DNA from: JBKQVT01 sp963727245
GTDB lineage: Bacteria > Planctomycetota > Planctomycetia > Pirellulales > Thermoguttaceae
Reading direction: 5' to 3'
Length of the DNA: 64,000 nucleotides
Assembly: GCA_963727245.1 (NCBI GenBank)
Contig: CAVSFO010000009.1
Span: 496,001 to 560,000 of the forward strand
This document shows, piece by piece, positions 27,274 through 37,031 of this stretch. The notes under the pieces were generated by a model. That model ran no database searches and was not told where the DNA came from. It was given only the letters and a program-made list of their open reading frames with translations. The position numbers and the translations under genes were made by a program. Numbering within the stretch: position 1 is the first letter of the stretch; each line of letters begins with the position of its first letter.

Positions 27274-28650
27274 ATGATCCAGTTGCAAGGCGTCAGCTAC
27301 AGCTACCCCGACGCCGCGCAAGCCGCGCTCGGGGAGATCGATTTGGTTGTGCCGGAGGGGGAGTGGCTGCTCGTGGCCGGGCCGTCCGGCGGCGGCAAGT
27401 CCACGCTGCTCTGTCTGCTCAATGGGCTTATCCCGCACGTCCTCGGCGGTGAAGTCCGCGGCCATCTTCGCGTCGACGGCCTCGTGCCGGCCGACGTGCC
27501 GGTGCGGGAACTGAGCCGCCGGGTGGGAACCGTCTTGCAAAACGCCGAGGCGCAGTTGTTCATGCTGCGGGCCGGCGACGACGTGGCCTTTGGTTGCGAA
27601 AATTTGGGCTTTCCGCCCGCGGAGACGCGCAGCCGCGCGGACCGGGCGATGGCACAGCTTTCCCTGACCCCGTTGCGGCAGCGGGAAGTCTTCAGCCTCT
27701 CGGGCGGGCAGAAACGGCGGCTGGCCATCGCCGGCGCCTTGGCCATGGGCTGCCGCACGCTCCTGCTGGACGAGCCAACCAGCGACCTCGACGACGGCAG
27801 CCGCGCCGAGTTGCTCTCCGCCCTCGGCGATCTGCACCGGGCAGGGCACACCATCGTCATGGCGGAACACCGCCTGGAAGGATTGCAGGAACTGGTGGAC
27901 CGCGTGGTCACGATGGAAGGCGGAAGGATCGTTTCTATGGGGAGTTTTCCCCTCGTGGAGCCTCTGCCACGGCGACGGCCAACCGCCGCTCTCAGTGGCT
28001 CTGTGCCCGTGGTCGACCTCCATGACGTGGCCGTCGCCTATCCTGGAAAGGAACCCGTGCTGGAACACCTGTCTTTCTGTCTCCGGCCCGGCGAGGTCGT
28101 AGCCTGCCTCGGTCGCAACGGCAGCGGGAAGACCACCCTGCTGAAACTGCTGTGCGGCTTGTTGCCGGCTTGCCATGGCCGTGTCGTGGTGGCGGGAAAA
28201 GAAGGCCCTGCGATCCGGGACCTCGTCGGAGAGGTGGGATTCCTCTTCCAGGACCCCGACGAACAACTGTTTGCCGACACCGTGGCCGAGGAGGTTGTCT
28301 TTGGGCCCAAAAACCTCGCTCGGCCGGTGGACACCAGGCGTTACTTGGACCGCCTGGGTTTGGGCCGCTACCGGGATGAGCATCCCCGCAGCCTCTCGCG
28401 GGGCCAACGGCAGCGGCTGGCGGCCGCGGCGGTCCTGGCCACGCGGCCGAGGCTGATCTTGCTCGACGAGCCGACCACCGGCCTGGATCGGCGGGCCTGG
28501 GCCGCGCTGATGGAGTTCGTCCTGGAAGAGGCCGGCCAGTCCGGGGCCTGCGTGCTCTTCACAACCCATCATGCCGACGTGATGGACGCCTTCGCCGGCC
28601 GAGTAGTGACCCTTGCAGAGGGCAGGAGCGTCGATGACCGCGTACTTTGA
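27274..28650 (+). CDS. ECF transporter double ATPase (fused A and A' domains)
   Basis: 458 residues with two ABC modules. First: Walker A GPSGGGKSTLL, signature LSGGQKRRLAIAGALA, Walker B TLLLDEPTSDLDD. Second (from ~residue 245): Walker A GRNGSGKTTLLK, signature LSRGQRQRLAAAAVLA, Walker B LILLDEPTTGLDR. Each has a switch histidine (VMAEHRLEG, LFTTHHADV). Such fusions energise group II or dedicated ECF vitamin/metal transporters. T and S components follow directly, overlapping the 3' end by 17 bases. Confidence 0.93.
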   Translation: MIQLQGVSYSYPDAAQAALGEIDLVVPEGEWLLVAGPSGGGKSTLLCLLNGLIPHVLGGEVRGHLRVDGLVPADVPVRELSRRVGTVLQNAEAQLFMLRAGDDVAFGCENLGFPPAETRSRADRAMAQLSLTPLRQREVFSLSGGQKRRLAIAGALAMGCRTLLLDEPTSDLDDGSRAELLSALGDLHRAGHTIVMAEHRLEGLQELVDRVVTMEGGRIVSMGSFPLVEPLPRRRPTAALSGSVPVVDLHDVAVAYPGKEPVLEHLSFCLRPGEVVACLGRNGSGKTTLLKLLCGLLPACHGRVVVAGKEGPAIRDLVGEVGFLFQDPDEQLFADTVAEEVVFGPKNLARPVDTRRYLDRLGLGRYRDEHPRSLSRGQRQRLAAAAVLATRPRLILLDEPTTGLDRRAWAALMEFVLEEAGQSGACVLFTTHHADVMDAFAGRVVTLAEGRSVDDRVL

Positions 28651-29419
28651 CCGGCCTTCCATCGTGCACGCCCTCGACCCGCGGGTGAAGATCGCCTGGA
28701 GCGTCGTGGTCTCGCTGCTGGCGGTGGTGCTGGGGCGTCCACTCTGGCTGGGAGGGCTGCTGGCGATCACCTTGGCGCCCTGGTGCCTGGTGCGTCCGCC
28801 GTGGGCCCGGCTGCGGCTGCTGCTGGTGCTGGTGGCGACGACCGTGCTGGGCACGATGATCTCGCAAGGCTTCTTCTACGGATTCCAGCCGCGCACCGAG
28901 GTGCTGACCTTGCTGCCCGGAGTGTCTCTGTGCAAGGAGGGCGTCGTCTATGGGGCCGTCGTGTCGCTGCGGCTGCTCTCGGTGCTTTCCGCCGGCGCGC
29001 TGGTGGTGCTCAGCACCTATCCCTCGGACCTGATCCTGGCGCTGACGAAGCTGCGCGTGCCCCACTGGTTTGCTTTCATGCTGGCGCTGGCGCTGCGTTT
29101 TCTGCCCGAGACCGTCGAACAAGCAAAACGTATCCTGACGGCCCAACAGTTGCGCGGGGCGGGCGGGAAGGGCCTGGCCTCCGCCGCCGGCCGCTTTCGG
29201 CAGGTCCTGGTCCCGCTGCTGGCCGTGTCGCTGCGCAGCGCCCGGCACGTGGCAATGGCTGCCGAAGTCCGCGCTTATTCCCCCAACCGCGTCCCTTCAA
29301 GGGACCTCCGTTTCGCGGTGGTCGATTGGGTGGTCATGGCGGGAATCCTGCTGCTGACGGCCGCCGGCATCGCGGCGGCCGTGGTGGGTTATGGGGCAGG
29401 AGCCGGAGGAATGAAATGA
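28634..29419 (+). CDS. ECF transporter T component (EcfT/CbiQ family)
   Basis: 261 residues from the ATG at 28634, inside the end of the ATPase gene. About five to six membrane helices. N-terminus SIVHALDPRVKIAWSVVVSL is typical of T components. Coupling motifs: LTAQQLRGAGGKG and AAEVRAYSPN, the Ala-Arg-x/Arg-Ala motifs that engage ATPases. It is distinct from the CbiQ of the B12 operon. Confidence 0.9.
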   Translation: MTAYFDRPSIVHALDPRVKIAWSVVVSLLAVVLGRPLWLGGLLAITLAPWCLVRPPWARLRLLLVLVATTVLGTMISQGFFYGFQPRTEVLTLLPGVSLCKEGVVYGAVVSLRLLSVLSAGALVVLSTYPSDLILALTKLRVPHWFAFMLALALRFLPETVEQAKRILTAQQLRGAGGKGLASAAGRFRQVLVPLLAVSLRSARHVAMAAEVRAYSPNRVPSRDLRFAVVDWVVMAGILLLTAAGIAAAVVGYGAGAGGMK

Positions 29420-30045
29420 TGTTGCGATGGTTCTACGTCGGCTCGGTGCTTGCACTCCTGTTGGGGCTCGGCGTCTTCGCCTTGGCAGGAGCGTGGCGAC
29501 GAGTCTTCCGACCATTCAGCATTTCGGAACTGGCGACGGCGGCGCTGCTGATTTGCTTGCTCTATGTAGCGGTGGTCCCCTGGCAAAGTGCGCTGGCCAA
29601 GGTCCCCGTAGTCGGCGCACTGGTGTTTTCCATCCCCTATACGGCCGTTTTTTTGTGGGGCCTCCGCCTGGTCCCCAAGCCGGGAATCGCCACCTTGCTG
29701 ATCTTCGGCCAGGGGCTTTTCGGGCAGTTGCTCGGACGAGGGATCAACCCGGCGTGGTGGCCGTACTACTTGTGGTGCGCGCTGGGAGTCGAGTTGACGC
29801 TGTTGGTGGTCGGCGCCGGCGTGCGCACCTTGCCCGCCATGCTGGCGGCCGCCGTGGTCCGGGGGCTGCTCGCCTACTCCTACATGTACTTGATCCTGGC
29901 CCCGTTTCTTTGGCGCCAGTTCTACGCCCCCTGGTATGTCGGGCTGATGATTTCGATGGGGACGCTGGGCTGCATCATCGGCGCCGTGGTGGCGTGGCGG
30001 CTTGCACCCACGATCGAAAAGGCCGCCCGGCCGTCAAGCTTGTGA
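29416..30045 (+). CDS. Putative ECF transporter substrate-binding (S) component
   Basis: 209 residues, six or so hydrophobic helices (e.g. LALLLGLGVFALAGAWRR, AAVVRGLLAYSYMYLILAPF). The start ATG overlaps the T-component stop (ATGA). It has no CbiM/NikM Met-His N-terminus, so it is probably not a canonical free-metal S component; position and topology support the S role. The NikR box upstream suggests a nickel chelate or nickel-linked metabolite as substrate, which is inference. Confidence 0.7.
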   Translation: MMLRWFYVGSVLALLLGLGVFALAGAWRRVFRPFSISELATAALLICLLYVAVVPWQSALAKVPVVGALVFSIPYTAVFLWGLRLVPKPGIATLLIFGQGLFGQLLGRGINPAWWPYYLWCALGVELTLLVVGAGVRTLPAMLAAAVVRGLLAYSYMYLILAPFLWRQFYAPWYVGLMISMGTLGCIIGAVVAWRLAPTIEKAARPSSL

Positions 30046-30103
30046 GGCCGCCGGCCGATCCCAGGGACTGTCCCCCTTGCACCAGGAACCGGGATCGCGG
30101 CCG

Positions 30104-30790
30104 TCAATCGAGCGAGGTCAGCCAGTCGAACAGCCAGAGCGGATTGCCGCACTCGGGGCACTGCTCGCCGTTGTCCAGCAGCTTGCCGCGGCAGTGATCG
30201 CAGTCGCCGATGGCCGGCAGGATGGCCAATTGGCGTTGGCGGACCTCGGCGGCCTGCGCTGAATCGCCGAAGGCCAGCGCCGTGACAATCTCGACGGCCA
30301 GCGGCATCAGCCGGAACAGCACCAGCGGGGCATGACGCGACTCGGGCAGCGCCCGGCCCATCACGTCGCTGAAGGTGAGCCGCCGCTGGTCGGCCGACTT
30401 GGCAAGGTACGACTCCACCCGCTTGGTGACCCGGTCGTCCGGCTGCGAGGGTCCCAACCGCAGCCGCGCCAACCACTGCCAATACCAATCGGGGCCGCCA
30501 TCGGCGTAATCGCCGTTGCGGGTGGCCGCGGCGGAGACGGCGATCTGGTAGAATTCGATTTCGATCTTGGCCAGCCGCTCGCTCTTTTCTTCCGAGATCG
30601 GCGCCAGGATCGAGTCCATGCCCCGCTGCTGCTGCACGTCCTCGTGCAGCCGCTTATAGAGCGAGTCGCGGAGTATGGTCAACCCGCCCGCCAGGCTGCC
30701 GGCGATTTCCACGCCGTCGCTGCGGCCTTCGTGGAGGTTGAACTCCTCGGCGGCGTCGGCACGTCGTTTGACGAATTCTTCGATCTCCAT
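30104..30790 (-). CDS. Hypothetical protein with C-terminal zinc ribbon
   Basis: 228 residues, soluble, no signal peptide. The N-terminal ~180 residues are helical and charged. The C-terminus has two Cys pairs, CDHCRGKLLDNGEQCPEC, a small zinc ribbon, and ends LWLFDWLTSLD. No family recognised; similar helical-plus-zinc-ribbon proteins occur in planctomycetes. Convergent with the ECF operon; a GGGACTGTCCC repeat core (30063-30075) lies in the gap. Confidence 0.7.
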   Translation of the reverse strand: MEIEEFVKRRADAAEEFNLHEGRSDGVEIAGSLAGGLTILRDSLYKRLHEDVQQQRGMDSILAPISEEKSERLAKIEIEFYQIAVSAAATRNGDYADGGPDWYWQWLARLRLGPSQPDDRVTKRVESYLAKSADQRRLTFSDVMGRALPESRHAPLVLFRLMPLAVEIVTALAFGDSAQAAEVRQRQLAILPAIGDCDHCRGKLLDNGEQCPECGNPLWLFDWLTSLD

Positions 30791-31016
30791 GCCTTCGCTG
30801 CCGGTAAGAGGAGTGCCCTATCGAGGGTGTATTTTTCGCCGCATCATCCCACCCGTTGCAGCGGGTGGGCTTTCCTTGCCAGTGAATTCTACCCCTCGAA
30901 GATAGCACGGCAAGCCAATTCACGGCTGCCGGCCTCGCGGGCGCGCGGCCGCTTGGACAGTCTATGAGAACTATGCGAAAAGGATGAGTTGGCCCGATTT
31001 TCCCGCGCCGGCTGTG

Positions 31017-31409
31017 CTACCCGGGGGCCAGGAGGGTGAACGGCCAAACGGGCAGGTTCCGCAGGATCCCGAACCCGACCACAATCGCCAGCACCGTCCA
31101 CGGCACCCAGCGTTTCCGCTGCCAGTTGGGAAAGAGCCACAGCAGGCCCAAGACGGGCAGCGACGCGACCAGCAGGGGGTTCATGCGAAAGGCGGCGGCG
31201 AGCTGGCCGTGCAGGAGCCGGTGCACCGCGCGGAGCGATCCGCAGCCGGGACAATAGCAGCCCGTTATGGCGTGGAACAGACAGGGCGGATACACGCCGC
31301 CTTCGGCCGGATCGACGCAGTACACGAGCGTCGCACAGCCCAGGACGGCCACGGCGGTGGCCAGCAGCAGGAGCTTGCGGCGGAACGGGCTGGTTCGGGG
31401 CGGCGTCAT
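31017..31409 (-). CDS. DUF2752 membrane protein
   Basis: 130 residues. The DUF2752 signature is CYCPGCGSLRAVHRLLHG around residue 50, with three hydrophobic helices (one at the N-terminus, two after residue 70). Function unknown. It often neighbours CD225/dispanin and zinc-ribbon genes, as here. Start at the only suitable ATG, 31409. Confidence 0.85.
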   Translation of the reverse strand: MTPPRTSPFRRKLLLLATAVAVLGCATLVYCVDPAEGGVYPPCLFHAITGCYCPGCGSLRAVHRLLHGQLAAAFRMNPLLVASLPVLGLLWLFPNWQRKRWVPWTVLAIVVGFGILRNLPVWPFTLLAPG

Positions 31410-31468
31410 GGCGGCATCTCGGCGGGATTGAGTCACAGCGGAAAGAACTCCCGAAGGGCGAGGTGGTT

Positions 31469-31824
31469 TCAGAAAAAACGTCTGGGCACCAGGCCGCTGC
31501 ACACGGCGACAGAGAACAGGGCGATCAGCGCCAATCCGCAGAAGAAGGAGATACCGCACCACGTCTTGGCACTATTCGATGCCGTGATCGCCGCCGCCTT
31601 GTTGCCCGACGCGAGGTGGTTGCTGGCAATCGCGGCAAACGCGATGGCGGGAATCCCCAGGGGCAGGCAGCAGAACATCGTCACCAAGATGGCCGGGACA
31701 AGGTAGGTCGGAATTTCTTCCGGATAGTCGGGAGGCGTCGAATCTCCTCCTCCAGTGCGGCGCGGCAATGGGAGCAGAGGAATGCCTTGTCGTCGTTTTC
31801 CTTTCCGCAGTTCCAGCATAACAT
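31469..31824 (-). CDS. Zinc-ribbon CD225/dispanin-family membrane protein, frameshifted
   Basis: About 117 residues when joined. The start ATG at 31824 follows GGAGGGATCCC. The first frame gives a zinc ribbon, MLCWNCGKENDDKAFLCSHC. The frame breaks near 31735; the second frame gives the CD225 domain, IPTYLVPAILVTMFCCLPLG, with Cys pair and two helices (KTWCGISFFCGLALIAL). CD225 proteins are small membrane proteins related to IFITMs. Upstream of, and co-oriented with, the DUF2752 gene. Confidence 0.8.
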
Positions 31825-32129
31825 GGGATCCCTCCTCCAGGAACCTGCCAAGAAAGAGGCCATAGCCGGCCGCGGCGGCCGGAGGAGATCGCCGAGTTCT
31901 CAGCCACGATCATTTCCGCCCAGACCCCCTATTCTGACGCACGGCGGGGATTTGTCAATCATCGCCGGCCCCGTCGAAGCCGTGGGTTGGCCCCCATGAA
32001 TACCGGCGGGAACTTTTCCTTGCCGGCGAGCGTCTAAAGCACAGTCGCATGCGAGGGGGACTGTGCCAGCTTTCGCGCAGCGAAAACGCGTCCCCTTTCC
32101 AGGACCGGGTCAAGAAGGAGGCCAAAGTC

Positions 32130-33259
32130 ATGAACGCGCGTGGCAATCGTTTCTGGGTCGGGGCGGGGTGGTGGCGGTCGCGGCCGCCGGTTTCGCCTGG
32201 GTCATTTTCAGTTCCGCGACGCTCTGGGCCCAGCGGCCCTCGACCGAGCGGCACGTCCGGGAGCTGGGCCGCTACCTGGACGGCGTGAAGATCGCCGAGC
32301 CGCTGGCCTATCGGCAATTGGCCGTCTACCCGGTGCTGGTCGACGACGTGCCGCTGCTGCGGGGCCGTTGGCTGACGGCCGATGCGGCGATTTCCGCCGG
32401 CGTGCTGGTGGTCACGGAAAAGCCGGGCGGCAACGTGCCGCTGGTCCAGGTCGAGAACCGCAGCCGGGAGGAATACGTCTTCCTCATGGCCGGCGAGGTG
32501 ATTTCCGGCGGCATGCAGACCCGCACCGTCCGCCACGAGGTGGTGCTGGCCCCCGGCCAGAAGATCGACTTGGACGTCTTCTGCGTGGAGCACAGTCGCT
32601 GGTCGGGCAGCGCCAATTTCGGCGGCGGCAGCAAGGCCATGCTCCCCCAGTCGATCAACGGCGAACTTCGCCGAGGGGCCGACCAGGCGAAGATGTGGTC
32701 GGAGGTCGCCCGCAACAACAGGGCCCTGAATGCGGAGAACGCCACCGGCAACCTCGACGAAGCCCTGCAAGCCGCGCCGGTGAAGAAGACGCTCGATGCC
32801 GTGCGGCGGCAGATCGTCCCGGCGATTCCACAGGGCACGACCGGTTTCATTTTTGTGGACCACGGCCGCCCGCTGGGCCTGGAGCTGCTCGGCAGCGAGC
32901 AGTTGGCCCGCCAACTCCTGCCCAAGCTGCTGGATTCCTATGCCGTGGACTACGTGATCCTGGGCAATGCGGCCCGCGACCGCGAAAACCGCCGCGACAA
33001 TCGCGTGGCGATCGCGCTGTTCGAGCGGGTGTGCCGCGCGGGCAGCCAGCGGGCGAGCACCCCCGGCTCCGGCTCCGGCATCCGCGTCGAGGGCGACAAC
33101 CTGCTGGGCGACGGCGTCAGCCTCGACAGCACGCTGGTCCACTGCGGGGTGCAAGTGCAGCAGGCGGTGGCGCAGCCGCCCAGACGCGGACCGGTGATTA
33201 TCTATCCCAATTCCAATCAGGGCGATGTCCCGGACCAGCGCCCGCCGTTGGTCAGGTAG
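32130..33259 (+). CDS. ARPP-1 (DUF6569-type) exported protein, frameshifted near the start
   Basis: About 376 residues. The ATG at 32130 follows AAGGAGGCC and gives MNARGNRFWVG; a break near 32165 leads to a signal helix (VVAVAAAGFAWVIF) ending at LWAQ. The body has the ARPP-1 layout: LAVYPVLVDD, ENRSREEYVFLMAGEVISGG, QTRTVRHEVVLAPGQKIDLD, and CVEHSRW. ARPP-1 domains are found in ADP-ribosylation-linked contexts, but biochemical function is unknown. A second short segment near QGTTGFIFVDHGRPLG resembles the family C-terminal half. Confidence 0.8.
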
Positions 33260-33431
33260 GAGTAGTAATTCACTCCCATGGCGATTTGCGGTGGCACGGT
33301 CATCGTGCCCATGGTACGCTTGGGCATGGCCGGTCGCGCCCGTTATATCCGCGCGGGGATCTCGCCCGTTGGCTCCGGGAACGGAACCAATTCGGCGGCG
33401 ATCTTCGCCTAGCGCAATCCATGGGGGAGTT

Positions 33432-34866
33432 ATGAGCCGGGAAATCTCCGACCGCAGACGCCGTTGGCTGACGGGGGAATTGGCGCACTGGCAGGCCGCC
33501 GGGCTGATTTCGGCCCAGCAGGCCCAACAAATCGTCGCCTGCTACGCCACGGCAGCCGACATCGAGCAGCACAAGCGGCGGCTGGCCAGTTTCGTCTTGG
33601 CGGCCATGGCCGCCTTGCTGGTTGCGTTGGCCGTGTTGCTGGTCGTCGGGCACAACTGGCAACTGGTCGTCGCCGGTTGGGATTCCGCGTCCACGGTCGC
33701 CAAGCTCTCGACGATGTTCCTGGTTCTGGCCGGCAGTTACGGCGGCGCCGTTTTCCTGCGCGTGCGGACGCCCTGGCGCCGAGGGTCGGAAGTGGCATTC
33801 TTCTTCGCCTGCCTGATGCTCGGGGCGGGACTCTGGCTGGTGGCCCAGGTCTTCCAAATCCCCACCCATTGGCCCGACGGACTCTGGTTTTGGGCCCTGG
33901 CGACGCTGCTGATCGCCCTGTGTTTGGAACACTGTCCTGGTCCACTGCCTGGTGGTCGGGCTGCTGGCGATTTGGGCCGGCGCGGCAGTCCTGGGCTGTC
34001 CCCAGGCCGCTAGCCTCTGGGGCGTGATGCCCAATGGGGCCTACGCCTTGCTTCCGCTGGCTGTCGCCGGCCTGGTCTGGTGCTACCGCAAACCCAACGC
34101 CCACGGTGTGGCCCTTTATGCCGCCCTTTTGACCTGGTGGATCGTCCTGCAAGCGTTCCGTTGGGGCGATTACTATTGGGGTTGGGAACTGGCCGGGGTG
34201 TACTTTGTCGCTGTGACCGGACCGTTGCTGTTGATCGCGGGCGAGAACCATCGCCCGGGCGATCCGGCGGCGCGGCCTTGGCAGGTCTTCGGCGCGCTGT
34301 TGACCGCCGGCAGCCTGATCCCGCTGAGTTTCTACGACTTCCACAATACGGCGATCCACTTCCCGATCGGCGCGCATCCGCAGTTGCCGCTGCACGGCTT
34401 TGGCGGCGTGCTGGCCCTGGCGGGGCTGGCGGCGGTCGCCCTGGCGATGGTGGCGCTGGTGCGGCCGTGGACGGCGGAGGAGATTCGCCGCGGGCCGCTG
34501 GCCCGGCTGCAAGACCTCGCCGGCCGCCAGTGGGTTCCGCTGGGCGCCTGCCTGGGCGCGGTGGCGATGGGATTCTGTGATGCCGCCGGCGCCAGCGACA
34601 CGGCCTGGGCAACGACGATTTTCGCCAACCTGGCCATGCTCGTCTTGGCCATCTGGCTGATGCACGTGGGACTGCGCGACGAGCGGGGCCTGGTCTTCAC
34701 TGCCGGCGTGGTCTACTTCCTCGTTTGGTCACTCAGTCGCTACGTCGGCCTGTTCCGACAGGGCGGGCTGCTGGGCGCCGCCGGCATGTTCTTCCTCTGT
34801 GGCCTGGCCCTGTTCGGACTGTCGATCCTCTGGCGCCGGCGCAAGGACTTCCGCCGTGCCGAATGA
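33432..34866 (+). CDS. DUF2157 multi-pass membrane protein, frameshifted
   Basis: About 477 residues joined. The start ATG at 33432 follows GGGGGAG. The cytosolic N-terminal part LTGELAHWQAAGLISAQQAQ is the DUF2157 head, followed by about ten or more membrane helices. The frame breaks near 33935 (LEHCPGPLP versus LVHCLVVGLLAIW); one base change restores it. It ends with SILWRRRKDFRRAE. Function unknown. Confidence 0.85.
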
Positions 34867-34898
34867 TTCGTTTCACTCCCGCGGCCCGGCAGAGAGCG

Positions 34899-35038
34899 GT
34901 AGGGTGGGGACAAGGTCGCACAAGTTCTGGTGGGTCTTCGCACGCCGCACCTGGCTTCAATTCCAGGTCCCCCGGAAATCGACGCCCGGCAAGCGACCGA
35001 AGTCCCACCGGGTTTGCGGCTTGCTCGACCCACCCTAC
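34899..35038. repeat. Degenerate GGTAGGGTGGG hairpin
   Basis: GTAGGGTGGG at the left and GACCCACCCTAC at the right, with partly paired interior. Related to the element at 15634-15719; it fills the gap between the DUF2157 gene and nadC and may end both transcripts. Confidence 0.6.
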
Positions 35039-35064
35039 ACGTCGGCGAGAAATGCGGGCGGGTT

Positions 35065-36005
35065 TCACCCCCACGGCGCGGCGGAGAGCCAATCCAGGCC
35101 GATGTCCAAGGCGACAGCCGAATGCGTCAGGGCGCCGACGCTGATCCGCTCGACGCCGGTCTCGGCAAGGCGGCGGACGCTGCCGAGGTCCACGCCGCCG
35201 GAGGCCTCCAGTTCGACCGCCGGATTGACGGCGTTGCGGCGGGCCACGGCCTGGCGGAGTTCGGCCGGGCCCATATTGTCCAACAGCACCAGGTCCGGAG
35301 CGGCCGCCACGGCCGCGTCGAGTTGCCCGAGCGTATCCACCTCGACCTCGATGATCATGGCCGCGTCGGCCGCGTGCTCTTGGAGGAAGCGGCGGGCCCG
35401 CTGGACGGCCTCGCCGGGCGCAACGGCGGACTGGCCCGCCGCCGCGCCCTGCGCACAGCGCCAGGTGGTTGTCCTTGATGAGCACGGCCTCGAACAAGCC
35501 GCTGCGATGGTTCCAGCCGCCGCCACAGCGGACGGCGTATTTTTCCAGGCGGCGCCAGCCGGGGGTGGTTTTGCGAGTATCGTAGATGCGGACCTTGGTG
35601 CCGGCGACCGCATCGACGTATTTTCGCGTCAGGGTGGCGATGCCCGACAATCGCCCCAGCAGGTTGAGCAACACGCCGCTCGGCGGCCAACATGCCCCGT
35701 GCCGGGCCTTCGACGGCGCCGAGGCGCCGGCCGCTCTCGACCACGCGGCCGTCCTCGGCCTCCGGCGACCAGCGGAGCCGGGGATCGAATCGTTCCAGCG
35801 CCAGCGGGACGGCCGGCAGGCCGGCGACCACGCCGGCCTGGCGGACGACGACGGCCGCCCGGCCCACGGCCTCCGCCGGGACCAGGGCGTTGGTGGTCCA
35901 ATCACCCTGGCGGCCGAGGTCCTCGCCGACCGCCAGTTCCAGCAGCCGCCGCCAATCGTCTTGAAGCTGGGCGTCCCAGGTGACTTGATGGAATTCTTTG
36001 GTCAT
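35065..36005 (-). CDS. nadC: Nicotinate-nucleotide pyrophosphorylase (carboxylating), two frameshifts
   Basis: About 313 residues when joined, slightly longer than usual (~285-300). Converts quinolinate and PRPP to nicotinate mononucleotide. First frame: LLELAVGEDLGRQGDWTTNA. Break near 35690, then ATLTRKYVDAVAGTKVRIYD and TRKTTPGWRRLEKYAV, the canonical active-site segment, and IKDNHLALCAG. Second break near 35455, then VEVDTLGQLDAAV, VLLDNMGPAELRQAV and LEASGGVDLGSVRRLAETGV. All conserved parts are present, so the gene is likely functional and the breaks are indels. Confidence 0.92.
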
Positions 36006-36272
36006 GGGCGAGGTCTCCGTCTCGGCAGGTGTCCTTCCCTGGTCCCATCTCCATCCGGGTTGGGGTGAAGATTTAGGGTAGACAAGTGCCTTGCTTGTGC
36101 GTTTGTCCTATGCCCTCACCCCCTGCCCCTCTCCCAAGGGGAGAGGGGAGGAGACAGCGATCCCCGGCTTCGGTGGGGGCTGCGTTTTCAACCCGGATTT
36201 ATCATAATAGGATCAGCCCACGATGCGAAGTCGCCTTCGCGGAAACGGGCTCGTCCGGGGCGCATCACTGCC

Positions 36273-36678
36273 ATGTCCGACAAAGCATCCAATTCGCCGC
36301 CGCCGCACTGGCTGCTTCACCGTGCCGATCAGGCGGCGGTGGCCCTTCTGGTGGCGATTGCGCTGGGGGCGACGGTCGGCTGGTGGGTCGCGCACGGCGG
36401 GTTGTCGGGGCGGTTGGTCGAGGTGGAGCGGGCCGAGCCGCAGACCGCCCGCTTCCAGGTCGAACGTCAATCGCGCCGATTGGCCGGAATTGGCCAACCT
36501 GCCCGGAGTCGGCTCGGTGCTGGCGCACCGGATCGTCGATTGCCGGCGCATCGGCGGGCCGTTCGCCGATCACGAGGACCTGCGGCGGCGGGTGCCCGGA
36601 CTGGGTCCCCGGACGCTCGAATCCATCCGACCGTATCTGTATCCGATGCCCCCCAGAAGGGCTCTGGTGGGGAAATGA
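36273..36678 (+). CDS. ComEA-like helix-hairpin-helix membrane protein, frameshifted
   Basis: About 135 residues joined. N-terminal membrane helix (VALLVAIALGATVGWWVAHG) and C-terminal ComEA-type HhH: NVNRADWPELANLPGVGSVL then HRIVDCRR and RVPGLGPRTLESIRPYL. The frame breaks near 36465 (QVERQS versus NVNRAD). Membrane-anchored HhH proteins bind DNA, e.g. during uptake; no other competence gene is nearby. Confidence 0.8.
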
Positions 36679-37031
36679 CGCTGCGGGCAGGGGCGGGCGG
36701 AAGACGGCGTCCGGGCCGATTATTTTGGCCGGTTATTCTGTGTTTAATCTGTGTGCCATCCGTGGCTGACCTAAGGTGAGATAATTTGTCGATCTCGTGG
36801 TTTCCTGGAATAAACCGCGGCGCGGGCTGCGAACAGTACCGTGGAGCAGCCGAAGGGGCAACGCCCGCCGCGGTGCCCGTTCCGCCAGACAATTGCTTGA
36901 CAATCTCACGGCGTTGTAGGAAGATAAGTGGGTTAGGCACATTTTTGGGGCGTGGTCGCGGCACCCTCGTTGGCACCCTTCTGTGGGACACTGCAGGGAC
37001 GCGGCGGCGGCCGGGAACAAGGGAGCAATAT
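36679..37031. other. Leader region upstream of the exbB operon
   Basis: No gene seen. It holds a possible promoter: TTGACA (36897-36902), 17 bases, GAAGAT (36920-36925), about 100 bases before the exbB start. The -10 match is weak. Confidence 0.35.

Noticed and set aside
30104..30790. Membership of the zinc-ribbon protein in the nickel operon
   Set aside because: It is on the opposite strand, convergent with the ECF genes, with no NikR box near its start.
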